From NCBI GenBank assembly GCA_905479615.1, contig CAJQNH010000054.1, positions 1-7,728 on the forward strand: a stretch of DNA of 7,728 nucleotides. Direction: 5' to 3'. Position 1 is the stretch's first letter. Each line of letters begins with the position of its first letter. The position numbers and the translations under genes are program-made. Source of the DNA: an uncultured Eudoraea sp. (GTDB lineage Bacteria > Bacteroidota > Bacteroidia > Flavobacteriales > Flavobacteriaceae). Below the pieces are notes generated by a model, which had not been told where the DNA came from, ran no database searches, and saw only the letters and a program-made list of their open reading frames with translations. Positions 1 through 6,641 of this stretch are shown here, one piece after another.

Positions 1-652
1 TACCCAGACCTACATGAAGTGTGAGTTCGGCAAATTCAATACCTTTAATTTCGAGTCGTTTTAATAAATGTTTAGAAAAATGCAATCCGGCTGTCGGTGC
101 CGCTACAGCGCCTTCGTGCTTTGCATAAATTGTTTGATACCGGGACTCATCTTCAGGCTCCACTTCTCTTTTAATATACTTTGGAAGAGGTGTCTCCCCG
201 AGTTCTCTTAATTTCCTTCTAAAATCGGTATAAGAACCATCATAAAGAAAACGAAGTGTTCTTCCCCTTGAAGTAGTATTGTCAATAACTTCGGCTACCA
301 AATTCTCATCATCTCCAAAGTAAAGTTTATTGCCAATTCTGATCTTTCTGGCAGGATCAACCAAAACATCCCACAACCTTTGTTCTTCATTTAGCTCACG
401 AAGCAAAAACACTTCTATCCTGGCTCCAGTTTTTTCTTTATTGCCATATAACCTGGCCGGAAATACCTTGGTGTTATTAATAACCATTACATCTCCTTCA
501 TCAAAATAATTAATAAGATCCTTGAACATTTTATGTTCAATTTTGCCGGTATCTTTATGAACAACCATTAATTTGGATTCGTCTCGGTGCTCTGCCGGAT
601 ATTCTGCCATCAGCTCTTTTGGCAATTCAAAACTAAAGTGTGATAATTTCAT
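1..652 (-). CDS. queA: S-adenosylmethionine:tRNA ribosyltransferase-isomerase, C-terminus cut by window edge
   Basis: QueA transfers and isomerises the ribosyl part of S-adenosylmethionine onto 7-aminomethyl-7-deazaguanine in the wobble position of tRNAs for Tyr, His, Asn and Asp. The product is epoxyqueuosine, and the enzyme is cytoplasmic. I translated 217 residues by hand from the ATG at 652-650; the frame is still open at base 1. The family is usually about 350 residues, so roughly the last third is missing. Diagnostic stretches are VMVINNTKVFPARL near residues 55-68, PLPKYI near 155-160 and the hallmark EGAVAAPTAGLHF at 180-192. The N-terminus MKLSHFSFELP is also typical. The gene follows aroA after 86 bases and has its own promoter at 685-716, so it can be expressed separately from aroA. 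The visible part shows no damage. Identification is secure from the motifs. Confidence 0.96.
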   Translation of the reverse strand, partial: MKLSHFSFELPKELMAEYPAEHRDESKLMVVHKDTGKIEHKMFKDLINYFDEGDVMVINNTKVFPARLYGNKEKTGARIEVFLLRELNEEQRLWDVLVDPARKIRIGNKLYFGDDENLVAEVIDNTTSRGRTLRFLYDGSYTDFRRKLRELGETPLPKYIKREVEPEDESRYQTIYAKHEGAVAAPTAGLHFSKHLLKRLEIKGIEFAELTLHVGLG

Positions 653-684
653 ATGTGAATATTAGTTCGCCTTTTTGACGGCTG

Positions 685-716
685 CAAATATACAATCCTG
701 AAGTAGGGCTTGTCAA
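685..716 (-). promoter_or_regulatory. Bacteroidota-type promoter of queA
   Basis: Read on the minus strand, a TTG (716-714) is followed by 21 bases and then TATATTTG (692-685). This is an exact match to the -7 consensus TAnnTTTG of the primary sigma factor of Flavobacterium and Bacteroides, and the spacing lies within the reported range. The transcript would start roughly 5-8 bases further on, giving a leader of about 25-30 bases before the queA ATG at 652. The element lies wholly between the aroA stop and queA. The sequence match is direct; promoter activity is inferred. Confidence 0.75.
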
Positions 717-738
717 GTAAAAGCGGTATTAAATACTT

Positions 739-1968
739 TTATAAATCTTTTATCCCAAATCCCAGTTGTTTCAGATCTTTCCAAAAATCCGGGTATGATT
801 TGGAAATTACCTCAGCATCATTAATGATTATTTCGGTTTTTAAAGCCAGTGGAGCAAATGCCATGGCCATTCTATGATCATTATAAGTATCAATCGCCAC
901 CTGGGAGTTTATTTTATTTGAAGATTCCAAAGTGAGTGTCCTATCGGTAACTGATACGTTAGCCCCGAGTTTGGAAAGTTCATTTTTTAATGCAAGTAGT
1001 CTATCCGTCTCCTTTATTTTTAAGGTGTGTAAACCGGTAAGATGACATCCTATTCCTAATCCAAAACAGGTAACAGCAACTGTCTGTGCTAAATCAGGAG
1101 CATTTGCAAGATCGTATTCAACATCAGCTATTTGTTTGGTATACGTTTTGACCAGACTAATGCTATCCTCTTGAAATATGGTTTTTACACCAAAATCTTT
1201 ATATAATTCCTTAAGAACGCTATCGCCCTGCAAACTATCTTTTCTATAGGACGACAAAGTAATTTCGGTCCCTATTTCGCATAGCGCGGTAATGCTGTAA
1301 AAATATGAAGCCGAACTCCAGTCAGATTCTACTATTATGGAACTTTCGCCTACATTTTTTTTTGGAAGTACACTTACCGTATTGCCTTCAAAAGAGCTCC
1401 CTATCCCTATTTGTTCTAATAAGCCCAGCGTCATTTTAATATAGGGAACAGATGTAATATTCCCTACCAGTTTCAATACCAGCCCATGCTCCAAACTTGG
1501 AGCAATGAGTAATAAAGCGGAAATGTACTGACTGCTAATATCGGCAGGAAGGCTCACCTTAGATTTATTGAGGGATTTTCCTTTTATACGCAATGGGGGA
1601 TAATCCTCATTTTTCAAATAGTCGATATCCGCTCCTAAATCTTTTAATGCATCAACCAGTATTTTTATAGGTCTTTCCTGCATTCTCTGTGAACCAGTAA
1701 GGGTAATATTGACTCCTGCCTGAGAAGCAAAAAATGCCGTTAAAAAGCGCATAGCTGTGCCTGCGTGATGTATATCTACCTTTCCTTCTTTAAGCTGAAT
1801 GCCTTTCTGCATTACAGCAGCATCATCAGAATTGGATAGGTTTTTAATTGTAATACCCGGATAAAGGGCATTGAGCAACAAAAGCCTGTTAGATTCACTC
1901 TTGGAACCGGTGATTTTAATCTGGGATTTCAGGAGATTGTCTGACGGGCCGGAGAGGTATAATTTCAA
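739..1968 (-). CDS. aroA: 3-phosphoshikimate 1-carboxyvinyltransferase (EPSP synthase)
   Basis: This enzyme condenses shikimate-3-phosphate with phosphoenolpyruvate to form EPSP, the sixth step of the shikimate pathway, in the cytoplasm. It has 409 residues, slightly shorter than E. coli AroA (427). Visible signatures are GSKSESNR (21-28), AGTAMRFL (69-76), MQERPI (96-101), SSQ (145-147), the catalytic Asp in NAPDLAQ (D292), KETDR (319-323), NDHRMAM (363-369) and SKSYPDF (389-395). Equivalents of E. coli R100, R124, D313, E341, R344, R386 and K411 are therefore present, while E. coli N94 and P101 correspond to His68 and Phe75. The start codon is TTG: a stop lies 11 codons upstream in frame, no ATG lies between, and the first internal Met is residue 53, beyond the essential GSKS motif. 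The gene lies 36 bases after the MazG-like gene and is probably co-transcribed with it, with a possible internal promoter at 1994-2001. Confidence 0.96.
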   Translation of the reverse strand: MKLYLSGPSDNLLKSQIKITGSKSESNRLLLLNALYPGITIKNLSNSDDAAVMQKGIQLKEGKVDIHHAGTAMRFLTAFFASQAGVNITLTGSQRMQERPIKILVDALKDLGADIDYLKNEDYPPLRIKGKSLNKSKVSLPADISSQYISALLLIAPSLEHGLVLKLVGNITSVPYIKMTLGLLEQIGIGSSFEGNTVSVLPKKNVGESSIIVESDWSSASYFYSITALCEIGTEITLSSYRKDSLQGDSVLKELYKDFGVKTIFQEDSISLVKTYTKQIADVEYDLANAPDLAQTVAVTCFGLGIGCHLTGLHTLKIKETDRLLALKNELSKLGANVSVTDRTLTLESSNKINSQVAIDTYNDHRMAMAFAPLALKTEIIINDAEVISKSYPDFWKDLKQLGFGIKDL

Positions 1969-1993
1969 ATTGGTATTGTTTTTAAAGCGAAGC

Positions 1994-2001
1994 CAAAGAT
2001 A
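1994..2001 (-). promoter_or_regulatory. Possible -7 box of an aroA promoter
   Basis: On the minus strand, 2001-1994 reads TATCTTTG, an exact match to the Bacteroidota -7 consensus TAnnTTTG. It sits 25 bases before the aroA TTG start, a sensible distance for a short leader. No TTG occurs 17-23 bases further upstream, so the -33 half is missing and the element may be weak or accidental. It directly abuts the two tandem TAG codons that end the preceding MazG-like gene. Confidence 0.4.
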
Positions 2002-2004
2002 CTA

Positions 2005-2331
2005 CTATTTGAGTTTTTTATTATTCTGGTGTCTGTCGTGGTCTCGTTTTGCCTTTATATCCAGTTTGCGGTCAAAGGCTTGCTGCAGATCAATACCGGT
2101 CTGGTTTGCCAGACATAGAACAACAAAAAGAACATCGGCTAATTCTTCTCCCAGATCCTTTTCTTTATCCGATTCCTTTTCACTTTGTTCCCCATACCGC
2201 CGGGCAATAATACGAGCCACTTCACCTACTTCTTCTGTAAGCTGAGCCATGTTGGTCAATTCATTAAAATAACGAACGCCATGATCTTTTATCCAATTGT
2301 CAACAGCTAACTGTGCATCTTCAATTTTCAT
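2005..2331 (-). CDS. MazG-like nucleotide pyrophosphohydrolase
   Basis: This is a small all-alpha NTP pyrophosphatase of the MazG superfamily (108 residues, one domain). Such enzymes hydrolyse nucleoside triphosphates, often non-canonical or excess dNTPs, to the monophosphate and pyrophosphate with Mg2+. The metal-binding pattern is visible: EEVGE (residues 33-37) in the first helix pair and EELAD (62-66) in the next, matching the EExxE...ExxD signature. A basic tail near KAKRDHDRH (93-101) is also common in the family. The ATG (2331-2329) overlaps the dtd stop as ATGA, so translation is probably coupled to dtd. The gene ends in two consecutive TAG codons (2007-2005 and 2004-2002). It is the single-domain form, not the two-domain MazG of E. 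coli, so substrate specificity cannot be read from sequence. The fold assignment is firm; the substrate is unknown. Confidence 0.9.
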   Translation of the reverse strand: MKIEDAQLAVDNWIKDHGVRYFNELTNMAQLTEEVGEVARIIARRYGEQSEKESDKEKDLGEELADVLFVVLCLANQTGIDLQQAFDRKLDIKAKRDHDRHQNNKKLK

Positions 2332-2783
2332 AAGTTTTTATTTTTTGTATCAATTATTATGGTAACCGGGCCATCATTTATCAGGGTCACTTTCATATCG
2401 GCGCCAAAAACACCAGAGCCTATCTGTTTCCCCAAATCTGTTTCCATCTGATGTACGAAAGCTTCATAAAGAGGAATGGCAATATTGGGCTTTGCTGCCC
2501 TTATGTAAGAAGGTCTGTTCCCCTTTTTGGTTGCTGCATGTAAAGTAAACTGACTTACCACAATAGCCTCTCCCTTGGTTTCCAATAGCGATTGGTTCAT
2601 CACCCCAAGGGCGTCATTAAATATTCTTAAGTTTACGATTTTCTTTGATAGCCATTCAATGTCTTCCCGGGAATCAGAATCTTCAATTCCCAATAATACC
2701 AAAAAACCCCATCCAATTTGAGAAATTGTTTTGTTATTTACAACAACACTTGCGGATGATACTCTTTGTATTACGGCCCTCAT
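2328..2783 (-). CDS. dtd: D-aminoacyl-tRNA deacylase
   Basis: DTD cleaves D-amino acids (classically D-Tyr), and also glycine mischarged on tRNA-Ala, from tRNA. This keeps D-residues out of protein and recycles the tRNA. The protein has 151 residues, close to the family norm of about 145-150. It begins with the typical MRAVIQRVSSASV and carries SQFTL (77-81), the motif with the catalytic-site Ser/Gln/Thr, and NDGPVT (136-141), which contains the Gly-cisPro dipeptide (138-139) that excludes L-amino acids. KKGNRPSY (86-93) is also conserved. Its ATG (2783-2781) overlaps the rsgA stop as ATGA, and its own stop overlaps the next start in the same way, so it is the middle gene of a coupled trio. 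The protein appears complete and intact. Confidence 0.97.
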   Translation of the reverse strand: MRAVIQRVSSASVVVNNKTISQIGWGFLVLLGIEDSDSREDIEWLSKKIVNLRIFNDALGVMNQSLLETKGEAIVVSQFTLHAATKKGNRPSYIRAAKPNIAIPLYEAFVHQMETDLGKQIGSGVFGADMKVTLINDGPVTIIIDTKNKNL

Positions 2784-3730
2784 ACTTCTTCGTAATTGTC
2801 CATTCTATAAGTATCTTCATCCCCGGTGACAATCTGAACATAACTGCGATACCTGCTCCATGCAACCTCATCTTTATCTAATGCAGCTTTAACCGCACAT
2901 TTTGGTTCATCCAAGTGCAGGCAGTTATTAAACTTACAGTTGCCCTTCAGTCTAAAAAATTCAGGAAAATAATCTCCTATCTCATACTTGTCCATATCCA
3001 CCATACCAAAGCCTTTAATCCCTGGAGTATCTATAATCCTGGCTCCGAAATTCAAGTCATACATTTCTGCAAAAGTAGTAGTATGTTGTCCCTGAAAGTG
3101 TTGATCAGAAATTTCGGTAGTCTTTATATTTAACTCAGGTGCTATGGAATTAATAAGTGTGGATTTTCCCACTCCTGAATGCCCCGCAAACATACTCGTA
3201 TGTTCCTTCATCATGTCTTTTACCTTATCAACATTCTTTCCAGTTTTTGCAGAAATCCCTATACATGTATAGCCGATTTCCCGATACAAAGCGGCCAAAT
3301 ACTTTACTTCTGCCAACTCATCCCCATTATACATGTCTACTTTATTGAAAAGGAGTACTGTTTTTATATCATAGGCTTCAGAGCTCGCCAGAAATCGATC
3401 AATAAAAATAGTATACGTTCTTGGATTCTTAAGCGTGACCAATAAAAAAACCTGATCAATGTTAGCCGCTATAATATGCGTTTGTTTCGAAAGTTTAACT
3501 GATTTTCGAATTATATAATTCTTGCGATCTTCAATTTTAGAGATAACACCTACAGTCTCGTCGCCAATTTGCTCAACTTCAAATACGACCAGATCGCCGA
3601 CAGCAATCGGATTGGTGCTTTTAATCCCCTTCATTCGGAACTTCCCTTTAATACGGCATTCATAAATATCCCCATCGTCAGTTTTTACTGTGTACCAACT
3701 ACCGGTAGATTTATAAACAATTCCAAGCAT
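2780..3730 (-). CDS. rsgA: Ribosome small subunit-dependent GTPase A
   Basis: RsgA (YjeQ/YloQ) is a circularly permuted GTPase that checks late maturation of the 30S subunit and is stimulated by binding 30S. I chose the ATG at 3730-3728, giving 316 residues beginning MLGIVYKSTGSWYTVK, the usual Bacteroidota N-terminus that leads into the OB-fold (about 1-65). The open frame continues 35 codons upstream to an ATG at 3835, but that extension has no family resemblance. The permuted motif order is visible: G4 NKVD (129-132), G5 SAK (160-162), G1 GHSGVGKS (183-190), G2 region TTTF (217-220) and G3 DTPG (234-237). The C-terminal zinc knuckle has ligands C265, C270, H272 and C278. The stop overlaps the dtd start by 4 bases. 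An 18-base inverted repeat ends 5 bases before the start, and no convincing consensus promoter is seen. Confidence 0.96.
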   Translation of the reverse strand: MLGIVYKSTGSWYTVKTDDGDIYECRIKGKFRMKGIKSTNPIAVGDLVVFEVEQIGDETVGVISKIEDRKNYIIRKSVKLSKQTHIIAANIDQVFLLVTLKNPRTYTIFIDRFLASSEAYDIKTVLLFNKVDMYNGDELAEVKYLAALYREIGYTCIGISAKTGKNVDKVKDMMKEHTSMFAGHSGVGKSTLINSIAPELNIKTTEISDQHFQGQHTTTFAEMYDLNFGARIIDTPGIKGFGMVDMDKYEIGDYFPEFFRLKGNCKFNNCLHLDEPKCAVKAALDKDEVAWSRYRSYVQIVTGDEDTYRMDNYEEV

Positions 3731-3735
3731 AAATG

Positions 3736-3753
3736 TTTGTATTTCAATACAAA
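3736..3753. repeat. 18-base inverted repeat just upstream of rsgA
   Basis: The sequence TTTGTATTTCAATACAAA is a perfect inverted repeat with 8-base arms (3736-3743 and 3746-3753) and a 2-base centre. It ends only 5 bases before the rsgA ATG at 3730. The position would suit a repressor site or a small hairpin in the mRNA leader, although a 2-base loop makes a DNA operator easier to imagine than an RNA stem. Part of it overlaps CAAAGAAA (3750-3757), a one-mismatch -7 box on the minus strand. The symmetry is seen directly; any function is inferred. Confidence 0.55.
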
Positions 3754-3848
3754 GAAACGATAATACTTTAATTTGGCGCGGTATATTTTGTCCGTAAAGG
3801 CCAAAAAACCAATAATCTACACAAGGTTTTATCAAATAAAATTAATAC

Positions 3849-3886
3849 AATAAAAAAACCCGGTAAAAATACCGGGTTTTTTTATT
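3849..3886. terminator. Symmetrical rho-independent terminator after the DUF2807 gene
   Basis: A perfect 17-base-pair stem (3849-3865 with 3870-3886) closes on an AAAA loop. The core is CCCGGTA/TACCGGG, flanked by 7 A on one side and 7 T on the other, so each strand produces a GC-rich stem followed by a U run. On the minus strand it lies about 15 bases past the DUF2807 stop at 3901 and should end that transcript before rsgA. Because it is symmetrical it could also stop antisense transcription entering from the rsgA side. Confidence 0.93.
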
Positions 3887-3900
3887 ATTAGCTTAACCTT

Positions 3901-4575
3901 TTAGTCTTTAAAAATTATTCTACCCCCGGCCAGAGTTGTTTTATTTACATCTTTTGGATTTCCATAAACATATACATCACCTCCTGCTTTTACATTGACA
4001 TCTAATTTTTGTGAAGCGTAAAGTTCTGCCTCTCCACCTGCTGAAATTTTTATATTTGTTACCTCTGTTAACAATTCCCTGCCTTCAAATACTCCACCGG
4101 TATTTATAACAATTATTTGATTTTTTGCTAATCCGGATGCCTCAATTATACCTCCGGTGACCGCCTTCATTTCCACATCCCTCACATCCATTCCAATTTT
4201 AATATGTGATCCTTCCTGGGCCCTTAACTCAATCTTCTCCTTTTCGACAAGTTCATTACAGACAATTTTAGCCCCTTCATTTCCGTCAATAGTTCGCAAA
4301 TCTGTATAATAAACCTCAACAAAGGTATCCTCACCCTGGAACTTTTTATCCAGCTCCATGCGCAATTTTAATACACCATTCTTATTAACGAATTTGATAT
4401 CGTAAACGTTATGCCCTTTAATAACTATTCGGTTATCATCAGACTTAATAAGATTTACTTCAATTAGATCATAAACTTTTATTTCCTGGAAATCACCAAC
4501 TTCTTTGTCAAGTATGGTTTGCGAAAAGCCATAAAAGGCAATAACAAACATGCAAATCGACATTACTTTTTTCAT
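3901..4575 (-). CDS. Secreted DUF2807 (GIN-domain) protein of unknown function
   Basis: This is a 224-residue exported protein. Residues 1-19 form a signal peptide: a basic start (MKK), a hydrophobic core and probable signal peptidase I cleavage after FSQ (19). There is no lipobox cysteine near the likely cleavage site and no second membrane segment, so it is probably periplasmic or at the cell surface. The rest resembles the DUF2807 family (head GIN domain, annotated as putative autotransporter adhesin), which is common in Bacteroidota and folds as a right-handed beta-helix. Typical features are the opening EIKVYDLIEVNLIKSD (31-46) and Gly-Gly turns at 141, 160, 180, 198 and 217, about 19 residues apart, as expected for successive helix rungs. 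The function is not established. The gene stands alone between two operons, 99 bases after the DAHP synthase gene, and has its own terminator. Only a poor -7 match is seen upstream (TATCGTTG at 4612-4605). Confidence 0.85.
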   Translation of the reverse strand: MKKVMSICMFVIAFYGFSQTILDKEVGDFQEIKVYDLIEVNLIKSDDNRIVIKGHNVYDIKFVNKNGVLKLRMELDKKFQGEDTFVEVYYTDLRTIDGNEGAKIVCNELVEKEKIELRAQEGSHIKIGMDVRDVEMKAVTGGIIEASGLAKNQIIVINTGGVFEGRELLTEVTNIKISAGGEAELYASQKLDVNVKAGGDVYVYGNPKDVNKTTLAGGRIIFKD

Positions 4576-4674
4576 AATATTTGTGTTACTAGTTTTTTTA
4601 AAGACAACGATATTCTTTTTTTGTTACACTTTTTATACCAGTTTAAATATAAAGTTTGTAAAAGAATTTAACCT

Positions 4675-5772
4675 CTATTTCTTTAAGGCCTCGGCATTAA
4701 TTATTTTCTCCTGATGATTTATTGATTCCTGGTGTATGGCTTTAAACATTCGAAGCACAAATTCTTCGCTCAATCCTTTAGATTCACCTTCCAGGATCAT
4801 TTTGCCTAATATAGCATTCCATCGGTTTGTTTGAAGAACCGCGACATTACGTTGTCTCTTCAATTCACCTATCCCATCTGAAACTTTCATTCGTTTACCA
4901 AGGGTTTCAATAAGCTGATTGTCAATAATATCAATTTGAGTCCGCAGATTATTAATTTTTTGGTTGTATTCTGCTTCCTCATCTGTTTCCTTTCTAATCT
5001 TTAAGTCTTCCATGATTTGCACCAGTTTTTTAGGAGTAACCTGCTGTGCCGCATCGCTCCAGGCATTATCCGGATCATGATGTGTTTCAATCATTAAACC
5101 ATCAAAATTCAGATCCAGGGCGGTCTGTGAAATATCAAATATCAATTCCCTGTTACCACTAATATGTGAGGGGTCATTAATCAAAGGGAGATCGGGGAAT
5201 TTTGTCTGTAATTCTATAGCCATCTGCCATTCCGGGATATTTCGGTATTTAGTTTTTTCATAGGTTGAAAAACCCCGGTGTATAACTCCAAGTTTCTTAA
5301 TATTAGCCTTTGACAAACGCTCTACTGCACCTAACCATAAAGCAAGGTCAGGGTTTACCGGGTTTTTAACCAGGACAATTTTGTCTGTTCCTTCCAAAGC
5401 ATCAGCAATTTCCTGAACTATAAATGGGCTAACCGCAGAACGCGCACCTATCCACAACAAATCCACATCATGTTCCAATGCAAGATCTACATGATTTTTG
5501 TTAGCAACCTCAGTGGCTGTCTTAAGTCCCGTTTCCTCTTTTACTTTTTGTAACCATTTGAGACCAATAGCTCCAACTCCTTCAAAGTTTCCAGGCCTGG
5601 TTCTCGGCTTCCAGATACCAGCACGATAGTAGTTTACATCAGTATCTTTAAGTTCATGGGCTATTCCCAATACCTGATCTTCAGTTTCTGCGCTACATGG
5701 CCCTGCAATTACCAGAGGATGTGATAACTTCATATCATCTAACCATGATCTTAAATTTTTTGAATTCTCCAT
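4675..5772 (-). CDS. Bifunctional DAHP synthase / chorismate mutase
   Basis: This fusion of 365 residues catalyses the first shikimate-pathway step (phosphoenolpyruvate + erythrose 4-phosphate to DAHP) and the branch-point step chorismate to prephenate. Residues about 15-260 are a type I-beta DAHP synthase barrel with AGPCSAE (23-29), KPRTRP (55-60), GARS (109-112), VKNP (135-138), HRG (165-167) and DPSH (200-203). Likely metal ligands are C26, H203, E229 and D240. Residues about 270-360 are an AroQ-type chorismate mutase; R277, R294, K305, S351 and Q355 align with E. coli R11, R28, K39, S84 and Q88. Similar fusions in Bacteroidota (Porphyromonas, Prevotella) use the mutase domain as the allosteric sensor, with prephenate as inhibitor; the same control is inferred here. 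The ATG lies 2 bases after the tyrA stop, so translation is probably coupled. Both active sites look intact. Confidence 0.95.
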   Translation of the reverse strand: MENSKNLRSWLDDMKLSHPLVIAGPCSAETEDQVLGIAHELKDTDVNYYRAGIWKPRTRPGNFEGVGAIGLKWLQKVKEETGLKTATEVANKNHVDLALEHDVDLLWIGARSAVSPFIVQEIADALEGTDKIVLVKNPVNPDLALWLGAVERLSKANIKKLGVIHRGFSTYEKTKYRNIPEWQMAIELQTKFPDLPLINDPSHISGNRELIFDISQTALDLNFDGLMIETHHDPDNAWSDAAQQVTPKKLVQIMEDLKIRKETDEEAEYNQKINNLRTQIDIIDNQLIETLGKRMKVSDGIGELKRQRNVAVLQTNRWNAILGKMILEGESKGLSEEFVLRMFKAIHQESINHQEKIINAEALKK

Positions 5773-5774
5773 TA

Positions 5775-6641
5775 TTATCTGTCTTTATTATTTTGTGGTA
5801 TTCCTTTTAATATTGCTTTTATCTTATTGGTATTGTCCATTTCTTTATATATGCCTTCAAAATTATTATTAATAAGTTTTTGTTTAAAGGCTTCCAGATT
5901 CTGAATATATTCATCTAAAGTCTCTACGACATTCTCTTTATTTTGTTTAAAAATAGGGGTCCACATGGCCGGTGAGCTTTTGGCCAATCTAACCGTACTT
6001 TCAAAACCACTGCCTGCCATGTCAAAAATATCACGCTCATTTTGCTCCTTTTCAATTACAGTTTTACCAAGCATAAACGAACTTATATGCGACAGGTGTG
6101 AGACATAGGCAATATGCCGGTCATGCGCTTCGGGATTCATGTATCTTATTCGCATGCCCAAGCTGCTAAAAATATTCAAAGCTCTTTCCTGGAGTTTAAA
6201 TGCTGTTTTTTCAACTTCACAAATGATGTTTGTTTTACCCTCAAACAGTTTCGAAACAGCGGCAGACGGGCCGGAAAATTCGGTTCCTGAAATAGGATGA
6301 CAAGCCAGAAAATTTCTTCTTCTCGGATGATCTGCTACTATGCTGCAAATTTCAGACTTTGTTGACCCTGCATCTATCAACAACGTATCGTCACCTATGG
6401 CATCCAATAATTTTGGAAGTTCCTTTACAATGGCATCCACGGGGATACTAACTATAACCAAATCAGCCTCCGATAATTCTTTTGAGCTTGCAATACCGTC
6501 TATAAGTTGCAACCTAACAGCTTCTTCAAGATGGGCTGCACTTGCATCTATTCCATAGATTGATACCTCGGAATATTGGCATCTCAGGTCCCTGGCCATT
6601 GAGCCCCCGATTAATCCGATACCTACTATTATAACATTCAT
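5775..6641 (-). CDS. tyrA: Prephenate dehydrogenase
   Basis: It oxidatively decarboxylates prephenate to 4-hydroxyphenylpyruvate, the committed step to tyrosine. The protein has 288 residues. A Rossmann domain opens with GIGLIGGS (7-14), and Asp32 at the end of the second strand suggests preference for NAD+ over NADP+. DAGSTK (90-95) and HPISGTE (115-121) follow, with H115 at the position of the catalytic histidine. The C-terminal helical domain has HLSH (182-185) and STVRLA (215-220), whose Arg likely binds the substrate carboxylate. There is no fused chorismate mutase and no C-terminal ACT domain, so classical ACT-mediated tyrosine inhibition is not expected; the mutase is instead fused to the next gene. 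It follows the aminotransferase by 82 bases with no terminator, consistent with one operon. Arogenate as an alternative substrate cannot be excluded from sequence. Confidence 0.94.
   Translation of the reverse strand: MNVIIVGIGLIGGSMARDLRCQYSEVSIYGIDASAAHLEEAVRLQLIDGIASSKELSEADLVIVSIPVDAIVKELPKLLDAIGDDTLLIDAGSTKSEICSIVADHPRRRNFLACHPISGTEFSGPSAAVSKLFEGKTNIICEVEKTAFKLQERALNIFSSLGMRIRYMNPEAHDRHIAYVSHLSHISSFMLGKTVIEKEQNERDIFDMAGSGFESTVRLAKSSPAMWTPIFKQNKENVVETLDEYIQNLEAFKQKLINNNFEGIYKEMDNTNKIKAILKGIPQNNKDR

Noticed and set aside
726..736. Small palindrome GTATTAAATAC just after aroA as a terminator.
   Set aside because: The stem is only 5 A/T-rich pairs with no following U run in the right place.
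1871..2245. A 124-codon plus-strand open frame covering the aroA/MazG-like junction.
   Set aside because: It runs antisense to two well-identified genes, its translation is Ser/Arg-rich with no recognisable domain, and no promoter precedes it.
3750..3757. TTTCTTTG on the minus strand as a -7 box for rsgA.
   Set aside because: It has one mismatch at the important A and lacks a -33 TTG; it is mentioned only because it overlaps the inverted repeat.
2645..3763. Several plus-strand open frames of 63-88 codons opposite dtd and rsgA.
   Set aside because: All lie antisense to conserved coding sequence, have low-complexity translations, and carry no domain or initiation signal.
3731..3835. A 35-codon upstream extension of the rsgA reading frame beginning at an ATG at 3835.
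   Set aside because: The extra residues do not resemble RsgA, they would span the inverted repeat, and MLGIVYKSTGSWYTVK at 3730 is the typical start of the family in this phylum.
4605..4612. TATCGTTG on the minus strand as a -7 box for the DUF2807 gene.
   Set aside because: It has one mismatch to TAnnTTTG and no TTG at the -33 distance, too weak to list as a promoter.
6340..6558. A 72-codon plus-strand open frame opposite tyrA.
   Set aside because: It is a shadow of the conserved Rossmann domain coding sequence on the other strand.
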